A stretch of DNA of 64,000 nucleotides. Source: Strigamia acuminata (lineage: Eukaryota > Arthropoda > Chilopoda > Geophilomorpha > Linotaeniidae). A program made the translations under genes and the position numbers. The stretch lies in the NCBI GenBank assembly GCA_949358305.1, contig OX442314.1, forward strand, positions 14,873,060-14,937,059. Reading direction: 5' to 3'. Below, in pieces: positions 25,901 to 39,600 of the stretch. Within the stretch, counting starts at the first letter, position 1. Each line of letters starts with the position of its first letter. The notes beneath the pieces were generated by a model. That model was given only the letters and a program-made list of their open reading frames with translations. It was not told where the DNA came from and did not search any database.

Positions 25901-28900
25901 AGTCAAAACTGTTCAAAAAAAGTCTCCAAAACTTTTTAAAACTATCGCATTCAATAAACCATGAATTCGTCCTTGCTTTTCACTTCCCTTTACCTTTTCT
26001 TCCCAGATAAAAAGGTAAACATTAATCAAATCCCCAGATACAGAATAAAAATAAAGACAGCTTCTTTTCATCATCTTTCTAACAATTTTTTTTAAAATTA
26101 GAAAAAAAAGGAAGAAAAAAAAAAGAAAAAACGTTAACTTTCTCAGATCCTGATTAATTAACTTTCTTCCCATTACAATCGATAAAAACCTGCCTCACAA
26201 GCATCAAGTAAAACGAGTAAAACACTATCAGCTTTCTTTATTTCTTCTAAATTTCCAAACTTCCCCTTTTTTTACTCACTTTTCTACTAGAAAAATAAAT
26301 TCCTCGTACCCCTTTCCTTCTCTTTTTCACAGCAGAGCAAACTAGAACTTTTTTCCTCCTTCCTTCCTTCTCTTTTCCGCACCACTGCTATTCTGTCAAA
26401 GTCCATCAACTGAAACACGGCAAAGCGACAGATTGTGCTAAGGTGCCTCAACGCTTTTCTGATTCAACCAACTTCCCCACTACTGAAATATAAACGAACG
26501 ACCAACTTAATTTATGTTTTACTCCCTGCAAAATTCCACATGACTCATCACTAATCATGGACCCAGTCCAACGTCTCACCTCGCCACCTCGTATAACCAA
26601 CTTACAACCAAATTACATTCAAAAACAAAAGAAAACTGCTCGTTTTTACATAATTAAAGCATTTAAACTTGTTGCAAAAAAAAATATTAAAAAGTCAAAA
26701 TGACTTTCTTCTATAACAAAATTCAAATTAAAAAAAAAAAAAAAAAAAAAAGTTACAGCACCCACGATTGCACGAAAGTGCAATATTTCACGTCGAAGTG
26801 GCAAAAAATTCAAGGAAAAAATATCTTACCTGAGGCACCAAATCAAACGCCCCCACACCTCAGGCTCGGAACAGCGACATGTTAGCGTGGCAGGCAGAGC
26901 AGCCGACTCGATTCCGTCGACCGCCGCCACGAAGGGAAACTGCTTATTACCTTTGTACAGAGCCTTCCACTGGATCGAGGGTAGGGCAGAGCACCGCGAT
27001 ATCGATTTGCACCGACCGCGCCACCGCCACACCATAGTGAGAAACACATACTTGCATGCAGCGAAAAAGAAAAACTAAGTCTCAGGACGACATTACATTC
27101 GATCAATCTTCACTTGTTCAAAACAACTTACAAAATACCTTTATTCAACCTTCACTCCGCATTACCTTTTTATGCCAACTAACTAAACAACCCTTCTTAA
27201 CTTAATTATTAATTCTAAAATATTTTTTTCCTAAAAAATTGCAAATATTTATAAACTTTTTACCTATTTAAAACTTTTAATTTTTTGAAAAAAAAAAATA
27301 AATTTTCTGGTTGCTCATTTTCACCATTTCCCGAATCCCAGAACAACTTGTATCTAAAATTGAACAGGAGTTTTCACTTTCATCCTCTTAAAAGAGATAG
27401 CGATCTCACTCCGATAGATGGTTTGGTTAGAATTGCAATCAGTGCAGCGAAATTTGCGAAGTAGGCTATATCTTCGTTTTGCCATAATTATTTTCATTCC
27501 TTGATTGACTGATGGAGGAAATAAAAAGGATACGAGCAGACTTTTGCAGTTCTTCAATAAAGCTTAATTGGACCGGTCAGGAGAAACACGATGGATGAAG
27601 GAGTGTGACCACTAAAACCACTTTGCAGACGCCATGGCAACACAACTGCCCTTTCCCATCAACCGCGCACAACTCGATTGTGGGACTTAACCGTCAGCTA
27701 CCAAAGGATATTCTCACATGGATATCCTCATTCCAATAAAATTGATTAGTCTTCAACACAAGATATGGCGTCGACCTGGCACACTCGGGTCACACTCAAT
27801 AATTACCCACGACTGACCCTTTACCATACAAGTATACAACACATCGGAAATATGTTTGGAGCCCACTTCCTTATGTTTCTGGCTTTATTTCCCTCGAGCT
27901 ACTTGAAATCTTTCTATTATCCAATATTTCAATAAAAACTTAATTGTACTTCATGATAGAGAATTAGAATAATGTCCACATAAACATATTCTTCATCAAA
28001 CCACACGAAATAAAAATAGTTCTTTTCCTTGGTACAGTACAGTCGTGGGCAAAAAAAACTTTCCTTCAGTTTAGCCATTTTAGGTTTATCTACCAGGTGG
28101 CATAAAAATCCATTAAGATTCAATGACATCAATCTTGACTTGGTCTCTCGTCTTGCCCTAACAACAGTATTAAAAGATAGACCGGGCAAATAATGATAGA
28201 TAAACTTAAAACAGCTAAACTGAAAGAAAGTTTTTTTTGGCTACGACTGTACATGCGTTCGTTACTATGCGTCAGTTCACGCTGGATATCTTGACGCCCA
28301 ATTCAAACTGAGCATCGCATTCCTAATTCCAGTCGTTATTTAGTAGTATTAAACCAAACATTAAGCCTAATAATGCTGAAATAAAGTAATTAAACAACAA
28401 TAAACTCATTAACAAAAGTAATTTACAGCATGTTACCAAAGTATAGTTGTTTTATTTCCTTTGTTTGCAACAAGCTTCACAATTTCCATGTTAAATGCGC
28501 AGAAATGTGATAGCATTTGGCATCAAGATACGGGGGCAAACTGTTTCAAATTACTAAATTTTGCCCAAGATCCCCAGAACCCCTTCCTTTTTTTCCCTCA
28601 AATTCTAAAAGCAATTAGACAAGTATCAGTTTTATTTTTTATTTTGGGCTGCTTTTCACAACCTCTCCAATACCTGTCAGCAGGAACAAAGACATAGCTT
28701 ATTCTTGCTATCAAGAGCCAAAACGAATGCCTAACTACAAAGAGTTTAACTTTTTTCTTAGATAATGGGATTGAGAGAAACTGGAAAACCCGGATAAAAC
28801 TCATCGACAGTTGGCACGGGCAAAAACCTGTGAACCAACTCGTGTCACACTGCAGATTATTTCCTAATAATTCAAACAAATTTTTTTTCTAAAACCACAA

Positions 28901-31900
28901 CAAACCAGCACTAAACCAGATTAAGTGCGAGTGAACCCAACAAAGACATTTGGCGACACCAAATTAATCTACGGCACCATTAAACTAGACATCCCATCCG
29001 TCAAAATAAATGTCGATTACAACCAAAAATTCAAACTTTTATAACTTAAAAATTCAATCCAGACAAAACAAAACTTTAAGAAACAAAACTTTTTCAATAC
29101 AACCGCACAAAAAAAGAAATGGACGAACCACGAGCAAAGATATTGGGCAAGCCACAAGAGAGCGAGCGCGAGAGAGAAGAGATGGTACAAGACGAAAGAC
29201 GAGCGGGAGTAGACGACGGTTTATCTCTTGCAAAGCGCACACAACCAGTTGCAAATCCCACATCCACTGGACTAGAGAATGCTAGAGTGCGCCAAACAAA
29301 TCAATAGATTACTCTTTCACGCCAAACTAACTTGCACTCCCAACTGCTATCATATTTCACTTGCATTTGCATCTAATCCTCTCGTCCCTCTCTTGACTAA
29401 AACCCCCAGATCAAACTCTCAAATCAACGAGAAAAATAGATGAAACCTCACATTATTGACCCAACAAAAACACACAGAGGAAGAAAAAAAAAGAAACCCA
29501 GTCCAGACTTAATCACAGTCCTCCAACTTCGTACACACGGAGCAAAACAAATGACGCCAATAAAAGCCACAAAACCATTTTCCTTTGTTCCATTTTTTTA
29601 TTGACTCGATCAAGAGACACTAGTCATAAGCAATGTTCGCTGGTCCCCCACTTGTTGACGACCACGCGGCTGCCATCTTCAGAGAATGTGTACACACGTA
29701 GAATGCATAAATAGCACACACACAGACAACAGACATAAAACATTTGTCATAAGCAGACTCGGACAATTAACTTTTGTGTGCTGATGCTGTTGGGTCACAT
29801 TTAACCCAACATTAGTTTTCTGCTATTGAAAGAAAACAAAACCACAGGCGCATCCTTGAAATAAATTTAGACTAAAAGGCATTTTAAACTGCTAGTTCCA
29901 ATCTAACTTTACAAATCTAGTCTGTTTTCAATCGCAGTGCCCATATGATAAACAAATACCGTATTACCTCACATTAAACCGCATGCCGGTGTAGTTACAG
30001 AGTTTAACCGGCATGCCGATAAACCTTGTTTTTAACAGCATGCCGGTGTAAGCGAGAACGAATTTTCTAAATGAGAATTCAGCCAAAACAAGCATAAAAT
30101 CATTTTTAGAGCTCCAAAATGCCTTAAATTTCTATAAAATTTCCCAGATTTTAGTAACAATCTGCAGAAAATTAGGAAAACTTAAATTTTAGGCCCAAAA
30201 ACCAACATACCGTAATTATTCATCCGGGCTCTTTAAAGTAAAAAAAAAAAACCAAAAAAAAAACCTGCTTTTTCACTTATACCGTTATGTTTTGCTTTAT
30301 ACCGGCATGCCGGTATAAACTTTTTGTATGAAGTTTCAAAAACCTACTAATAAAACCCATGCCCAATGGCATGCCGCTTAATGTATACGGTACAGTGGAA
30401 TTATATTGCAATTTATTGCAATGTATTTGTGTCACGAGAATGCATTTTGTAATACATTTTTGCATGCTATCTAATTGGTTTGCACATGATATTACATTTC
30501 GTAAAATTTCGATTCGTAAACGGCACAGAACATTAAAACAAAACCATGAGCTGCACTAGCTTGCCCAAGATATTTTTTAAACATTTCGACCAGGGATGGA
30601 AAGATATTATTTATGTACGGTACCTAATTCGTTGATAATTTCTGCAATTTTAGGAGGCTTGCTGAGAAAAATTTTCCGACCGGTTAAAACAAAAGTAATA
30701 AAAAATAAAAAATAAAAAATAGAAAAAACCACCACAAAGGCGATTTTCTCTTGGGCATTCTTGCATAAGGGAAAGGAAGTCACATGGGAGAAGGAATGTG
30801 GAGATGTTGGTTCACACGACAGACCTCAGCAGTAATTGTGCGGATGAGAGGCTTGGGCCAGGCTATTTTACTTCAATTAAACGCAGTCAGCGGAAGGCGA
30901 CGACCAAAAGCCTCGCAACTAAAAGCCCACTATACTCTTGGCCTCTTGCAGAGGTAGAGAAATGTGTAAAATTCCCTCCCCCAACCCCACCCACTCCCTA
31001 AAAAAATTTATGTTAACACTGCACCAAATTGCATTTCCAAATTCAGCGAATTTCATTTTTCATTTAAACATTTCTCTACAATTTAATATGATTAAATAAA
31101 AATAAGTGAAATTGATATAATCATTTCGTTTTAATCCCAAACTTTTACATCCCAATTTGCACATGCACTTTGCAAATGACATCATGAAAAGCAAACAAAC
31201 AGCTAGAGCTTCAACTGCCAATTTGTCTGCCTATCCCACGCTCATTAATTACCATAAACCTTCACAGGGCAACGCCTGTGATTGCCATTAGTGCAGCCAA
31301 CACAAGATTCGAACGCGCTTCTAACGCAATAGCAACGCTGGACACCGTGGGAGCCATTGAAAACGAGGGCCAGTACACGAAGAGCAAAACGAGACGAGCG
31401 TATTAAACCAAAGTAAAGTGTAATTAACTTGGTTTAACGAACAAACACAATCCTTTAAATTGTAACATTGCAACAGGAAAACACACATTTCACATAAACA
31501 GCGTCGTAATTCAATTTACTTCCTTCTCTGACAACTGATAGCCGCTTGCACACATATATATAGGTGTGTCAACTTGTCCACCTCATATGAAATACCCAAG
31601 TGACTTGCTGGCGCCAGGCTAAGCCATGAGCCGACTTTGGTCATGTCCGCAAACCCCAAACTTAAGATTGCTTTATTTTCTACTTCATCAGTTCGCCAAC
31701 AATTTTAATTATTAATTTTTTTTTTAAATCTATTTTTTTTAACAACAACTTTTCATGTAATTTGATATTTATGTTGTATACACATACCTGATAAAGTGTA
31801 TTCTCAAGAGTGCAATGTGGCATTCAATTAATTAACCTATGACATGCACCTTAATGGCACACATAGGTGTGCACAACTGACTTCACACACAAATGGATTT

Positions 31901-34900
31901 GCCCCAAAACCCACGAGAAGCTGCAGAGTAAATAGCAAAATTACTTTTCTTCTTCAGTGCCTTCTATTGATTTTCTATATCCAATTTCTACGGTATTTAT
32001 ACATGTTACCAACCATCCACAACACAAAAAATAATTTTTTTCGCCATAATTTCTCAATAATTCATTCGGTTCAAATTCGTGACAAACTGAGACTCAATTC
32101 TCTCATTGGCGCATAATCAAACAAATTCTAATTATTGATCGCGCATAGAAATTATCATCAATCTTCTCAACGTATATTGAAAAATCCATTTAAAAAAAAA
32201 CTAAAACAAATGGTTCTACCTTACAGCAAACTTCACAATTCCCTTGCCAATTGTATCAAAGGCAAACTGCATAAAAAGCAACATTTGTTTACACAAATTT
32301 GCCTTTAAAATTTATTACCAACAATAGCCGACATCAAACTTGATTTATGCCTGTAGAATATTACACTAAATAAAATGTGGCTCAACATTAGGCAGCACAT
32401 GTTTTCAACTTTAAACTTCTTTCCACATTTTTCTAGCAGAGTATAAAATATGTTAAACCTGTTGCATTTTTTTCCTCTTTCTAAATTCTTTCTATCTGTT
32501 ATGGTTTAAAGTTGAAAGCCACAAAGCTGATCAACAGTTAAATTGAAAATGCCTAATGGAACCGAAGCTATTCCTTGTACCTGAGTGAATTGGACACTAC
32601 CTTGATCCTTATAAGAGGGCAAAGTGACCTACAAGAGAAGCCATTTGGGGCTTCTCTCAACTTACAAGAAGTTTGGAATGGCAGGCAGTAAAGCGAGTAC
32701 TCAACGATCCTCACTCTGCTTCAAGTGCCTTAATGTAGTGCCCAAACATAGGGCTCATTTCTGTACACTGCACGAAGATAGATAACTTTCAGAATGGTAG
32801 GAGGTTTGGAAAAGCTGAAATAGAATTAAGCCCGTGCCGAAAACGAAATAGAAAATCCAAAAATACTAAAATTAATATCACTAAAAATACAAAAAAAAAA
32901 ACTAATCGAACCCTTCGAGAAATAAATGCAAAGCACTAACATGGAAAACGTTTCAAATTTCGTTTGATGATTAAGCAATGCTGCAGAGCACATCTCGGAA
33001 AAACCTCCAAACACATTTAAACCTAAATGCCATTTTCCCCATCTCACCTTACCAAAATGCACAAATTTCCATCAACAAAAAAAAAAAAAATACGAACATA
33101 AATATACCGTAATAAGTATATCAGTCTCACTTTCATCAACACCACAATTGGATGTGGTAAGAAAAAAAACGGCTTTTAAGAGTCAAATGAAGAAAAATGA
33201 ACAGCTCCATAGATTATCCTCTTCTTTAGAGCAGACAAGACGATTTATGAGCGCGCACCAAATCCCACGAGATATTGTGGCTACACGAGCTAATAACAAA
33301 ACCTCAACGCGTTTTGTCACCAACAGAAAAAAAATTATATATAATGCATTTAGATCTATATATAGATCTACGCTACACTACTGATTCAATAAGCTATTAA
33401 CAAGCTCAAGTGATGACATAAACCAACTACTATTCACTGCACGTGCTGCAAATGAGAATCTATGAACTGCACACGCAACAAATAATTCAACCCAAACATC
33501 CTCATACGTAAAGTGTGTAAACCCCGAGTCTTTAGCAAAGGACACCATAATAAAAAGAAAAGGGACACTTCATTTCACTCTCTCACCCACTCAGTGGACG
33601 CCGAATTATAAGTGGGAGCAAAAAGAGTCGTAAAAACCTTCATCTATTATTAATTCTCCTAACGTAAGGGCATCAAATTATTTCCTAAGTACACTTTTGG
33701 CCCTAATCCTAATCTATAAAGGGATATTTACTCGGCTGTTGAAGCTGCGTGTAATCCCATCATCGAGTCGACCTCAGCCTAATCCAATAATAAGCAAATT
33801 CTTCCTTTAACCTTTAAAATGCCCTATCGAATGTCGCTTAACCCTTTTCTTTAGCTGGAGGTTGTAACGATGAGAAAAGGTGTCAGGAGTGCACGATGGT
33901 CTTGTGTTTTATGCGCTTGTAGCGTGGGAAATGATGCTGCTATAAGAATTCGCTTATAACGGCTCTTGTACTATAACACGGTGAGCAAAGCAGAGCAGAA
34001 CCCGACCCAATTGTTCCTGACGAGCTACTCGATGGACCATTAGCCTACAACTTCCTTTCCCCCGTGCCGTGCCTCCCTCCATCTCGCATGATGTCCGCTT
34101 CTTAAGGGACTCGTTTACTTGATAGAATCCGCTCTATCGACGATGGCCAGATGAGGGTAAGCCAATACAGGCTCAGGCAAGGATGCTGAGGGTGGCCATT
34201 TTATGCCTGACCAACTTTCTACTATCACATATCGAACACGCCAATGTTCATCGAAGGATGCTTAAAAAGTACAAAAAAAAAGAGCAAAAAAAAAGATTTT
34301 TTTTCCATCAGGTTTATTTTTAAACGTATAAAAATTTAATTGAAATACTTTTATATAGTTTTAATTGGGGTTTGACCGATACTTAATTATCCTATATCAA
34401 CCGACACCGATATTGTATTCCTAAATATGGGCCAATACCGATACTTTGAAAAAACCTTTTTTTTTTAATAAAAAAAAGTGTAAACAGTTTATTTGCATTA
34501 CACTACGACAGTGTTGTATCTCGTTCACATAAATGTGAACGTGTTCACGTTCACGTTCGTCATCGTGTGACCACGTTCACATTTTCGTTCACTGAAATTT
34601 TTTTCAACGTGAACTTAGTTCAAGTTCACGAACTTGAACCAATAGTTCACATTCACTTTTCAAATTTTTTTTTAAAAATTGACACGTTTTTTGTTCCATT
34701 TTGTGCGTTGCAGATGGAAAAAATGTCTTTTTTTTTTTAGAAAAGCAGTAGTTTTCACGCCTTTTTATGACGAAAGCGGCTGTTTTCGATTGAAAATGAA
34801 CGTTTTGATGAAAAAAACCTCATCAAAACTTTTAAAATTCCAACGAAAAGTAACGTTTTTGCGATGTTCATGATTTTTCAATATTTTAAAAAGTGAATGC

Positions 34901-36572
34901 GTTTACGAACGTCGTTCGTGAATGAACTTCGATACAAAACTGCACTACGAGTAATGTAGTACTCTTATACATGATAATTTAGCCACAAAAATGTGTGTAT
35001 GATCCAGTCGGATCATCATTAAAACCAAAGAAAATGAACCCTTTATTCCTGGTTTAGCATATTAGACTTATACAGTCACAACAATAACAACAACACTCGT
35101 TAACACATTGCGTGAATAACCAAAAAAAAAGCCCGGCTTTTTAACCACAAAAATATTAATTTATTACGTATCGTGTTAATACCATAATCAATAATCAATT
35201 ATTAATTATTTCAATATCAATCGCAATATTTTTCTATATATTTCCGAAAACATAAAAATCTAAAAAGTATCCAGCATTTGAAACCGCATAAACCACGAAA
35301 ACACTCCCACATGATATATAAAACAAGAGCATTCCATCTTAGCATTTTTATTCGAATCCTAAAACTCATATCTCACGTGTCGGACGGACACATTACCAGT
35401 ATATAACACGGCTGAATAATGCCATCTCTATGGCGCCACGCATGCACGACCCTAGCAAAACTAACGTGAGGCACTGCAATAAAACGAACGTAAAGCCAAT
35501 GAATGTATTTTGCCTCAACAAAGTCGTCCTTGTTGCCCTTTCCTTTTATGACCAACACATTGGGCCAAGGAATTATCCTCGCTAAAATAACACATGAAAC
35601 GCCTTTAATGTGCATCCACTAAATACAAAGTGAAAAGGACACTTGTTATTCACACGGGATTTCGCCCACAATTGATTTCAACGCATCTCACCCTTTTTTC
35701 AACGAGCCCGCCACATTCCATTTACGAAATCTCGCACATTTATCCCTAAATAGCCAAGACAAGAAGCCATCTTGTTTTATTTTCTGCGCTTCTTGGATTG
35801 AATCGAAAAGATGGTCTCCCCATTTATGGTCTATGTCTGTTGCATTATGGAAACATGCTCGATAAAAGGCCGGTAACATAAATTGCAATATTTCTATTTT
35901 TGCAATGTCGAATAAAACAAGAAAACCCCAAGTTGCGCATTTTTACCACACATCATTTAATCTCACGAGATTTATTTGCATGCAACAACAACAACAACTA
36001 CTCCCATATTGCATTATTTACTACCGAAATAAAAACCTATCCGCAGAATTACTCCTGTTACACAATAATTTTCCCTGAATACCAATTATGTTTACATAAA
36101 ACCGCTTTCTCAACCACAAAACCCCAACTTTAACCTCAAAACCCATCAACAACCCTCTTCAAGCAGCCTTCGCTTCCCTCCCACATACCGTAGCGTAAAA
36201 TTACCCGATCCTAAATATCTACAACTATTTTGTAATTTCCTTCTAACCGCACGCCCCTACCACACCCCTTCACTCACAACAATAAAAAGCAAGAAAAGTG
36301 GACGTTGCATGCTGATCAGTGATCAGAGGATCCTGCAAACATGACTTCTCAGCGGACATGATGTGTTCAACGTGGGAAGGCAACCTGCTGTTCAGTTGGC
36401 GCCGATTAATTAGGCGCCCACCATGTTTGCACAAAAGATTATTTGCTATCTCGTTTTTCCGCTCCATTTACGCTAAAGAGCACTACTTACCTCCAACACA
36501 TCGGATGAGGCAAAGAATGAAAAAGGCTTAGCAAAGTTTCGTATAAATTGCAGCAATTTTTTTTTATATAAT

Positions 36573-36604
<32 letters not shown>

Positions 36605-39600
36605 AACTTATGTTAAAAATAAGTTAAAAGTTACCTTAGGACAGTGGTGGAAAAATTCTAACCTCAACTCACGTACCCTCTGAATTAATCATTCGACCGA
36701 TTTTATTTGCAAACAAATGGGCACGTGTGAAGTAGAGAAGACAAAAAAAATTTTGTTCTTAAGTGCCTTCTGCAATTCAAAGACACATTTGCACCTGGAT
36801 GCAATTTTAACAGTTTCGGTCTGCAGCAACTCGCGAGTGTAGAGCATTTGTCCTCTAAAACCATTTTGGTGAAGACCGTCTTTTGTCATGCATTCGCCCG
36901 CTCTCCATTTGCTCTTGTAGGTATGTAGCAAAATCCATCTTACACACTTGCCCACAACCATTAAGGCTGGACAAGTTCTAAAAAAAAAGACCCTGTGTTA
37001 ACCATGCTGCCATTGAAGTTGGCATCAACTAAATTACATTCTATTTTTCATAGCAATGAACCAATAACACGAGTCGATTCAGTAGTGAAATTCCAATGCT
37101 TTCTAATAAATATTGCATTCATGAATAATTTTTTATTAATTCACTTCTTAAGCGCTACTTCCGTCATTTTCATGCCCCATTATGCAAATTATGCACATTA
37201 AGTACATAACAAAAAAAATTATTACAATCTTGTTGAAATTGGCTCAAAAATATTTAAATTGTTGAATGCATTTTGTCCCATATGGTTCAAAAATACATTG
37301 GAATTATATCGCAACGTATTGCAAACCTGATCAACCGTTGCTAGGGAAACTATGGAAGCTGCATGATGCCTTAGCATCCTGCATCCGCATGATACCTTGT
37401 ATATTGCTAACAATACAATGTAATTTCCTAATGTGCTCAAACCTGGACAATTTCTTGTGGTGCAAATACACCACACTATACGTTTGCAAATGATAATACA
37501 TTTTTCGATTGTATCATGAAATGCAATATTTAATGTACAAATACGAGTAATATACTTCTGCAAAATACAATATATTTTGGAATTCATGTATTGTAAAAGC
37601 AATATATTGTAAAAGAAATTTTGAACCATGAGGGATACCGGTACTGTGCGAAAGACAACCAGCTTTTTATTTCCCCAATTGATTTCGCTCCATCTGATAC
37701 AAGAAAGTCTTTTATCTTGAATAGACAACAACTCCCAATGCATTTAACCTTTGCTATGACTATAAACAAATCGCGAAAGGCAAACGTTTGACAAGATTGG
37801 GTCTTTTATCCAGACACAGGCAATGCCTTGCTACTGTTTCGACATGGTTAAAATGACATGTATTTACGGTGGTACATGCCATTGTTATTAAAACAAATTT
37901 TGCTAATTCGACATCAAAACTCGCAGGCAGTGGAACAAACTACGGCGAATGCTTGCAAATTCTGCGTTCATATTAAAGTTGGATTGTCGTCAAAAGACGT
38001 TTTAATGCTAATCTTATATAGTGGTCTAGATAATCCAGTAAACTAACTATTAAAGAGACATTTTAGCAGTTTGTGGAACTTAAAAATGAAAATTATTTTT
38101 AATATAAATAAATGTAATCAACATCAACATTTGCACATGCAACTGGTCCATTCAAGACAAAGAGGAATGTTGCCTGGAATCTAAATTACTTTAATTCATT
38201 AAGGCAGAGATGAACGAGTATAAAGAGAAAAGATGTGAGCAAAGGACAAGAGTGGAATTTTGCTGCATCCATAAAGATGTTGATTCTAATAATGCATTCT
38301 CTCAACACTTTCATAAATTTCCCCACATAAATGACTATATTTTCCAATTTCCATCACATGCGACAAAAAATACAATCACATTTCCAAATTTATTATTTAA
38401 GCACACAACACAAACACAAATGTAAAAATCAATTTCAACTTTGAAATATAATTTCATTTAAACTTATTTTCGACAAATCAGAAAGAAAAAAAATGAGCAA
38501 ACAGAATTGGACAGAAAATAACGAGCAATATTAATGCTAATATATTTCCCATATTGCAATTTCCAGCTCTGAACAGACCAAAAAAAAGACAAACGACTTG
38601 AACAAATTCCCTGAGAACTTGTGTATTCCCAAAGCTCGCCACTTGCCAACTAAATGAACCGAACCAATACGAGAGATTGACTCGATCTCGACGACATTTC
38701 TCCATATTGTGACATTCATTCCATCATATCAAACAAGAGAAAAGAAGAAAAAACTATCTAATTTGCACTTTTACACACAAAGTCGACAGAAGTCTGTCTC
38801 AGGACCCTTTTCATTTGCATACAGAGTGCTTCCTGATTGTTTTGATTGCACCATTAGGAGTCCGCCCTGTGGGCATCCGAGCCAAATTTCACATTGCAAG
38901 ATCTGACAACGTCCAAACTTGTGACGAAAAATACAATTACCGAATCACAATTTCAAATTTCCAATAAAAAAATTAATTTACATACATGCGGTCCCATTTC
39001 CATCGCTATTTCGAAAACAAATTAAATAAATTGCTAGAAAGAGTAAATAAAAAAAATCAAATAGGTCGATTTGTTGCCGGTTGGTGGCGCTTTAAAAAAG
39101 TTTTTTATTTTTTTTTTATTTTGCTCCATCGATATTTTTTACGAGTTGCGTTGGGATCGTTGTCAAGTCAGGTGTCGTACAGGTCAGTCAAATGACCGCT
39201 GACATTAAAAAAAAGACCCCTCGCTGCTAGACCTTCATCTTGATTGAAGCAAGCAAGGAAAAGCGGGATCAGTTGATCGAAAAGAATTTAAAGTGATTGA
39301 ACTCGCTCCATAATAAAATCAAAAGATTAAGAAATTGCCAAAACACACATCACACACAACTCACGAAGCCGGCAATTTTTTTGATTACTTTGGAGCAATG
39401 GAACCACTTCAGACAGGATGAAATGATATTTTTTTTTAAAAAAATAAGAAAAAAAAATATTTCTTTCAAAAAAAAAAAAAGAAAAGAAAATCTGATATAA
39501 AATATCCAGATGGATTTATCCTCTTTAAAGAATGTCAATCAACTAAGTCTAAAAAAAATAATAAAAGCGTTTACAGCATCTAATCCTCCATTAAAAGCTA

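Larger units (their letters stand above)
24541..28037 (-). other. 33-kb intron segment with two candidate exons
   Basis: AT-rich sequence around the two exon-like stretches listed separately (25467-25692 and 26830-27035). A 22-base A run lies at 26730-26751 and poly-pyrimidine sequence at 26220-26400. Otherwise nothing recognised. Confidence 0.65.

Noticed and set aside
37222-37743. 173-codon minus-strand frame
   Set aside because: Spans an inverted-repeat element and resembles no transposase; probably a by-product of repeat composition.
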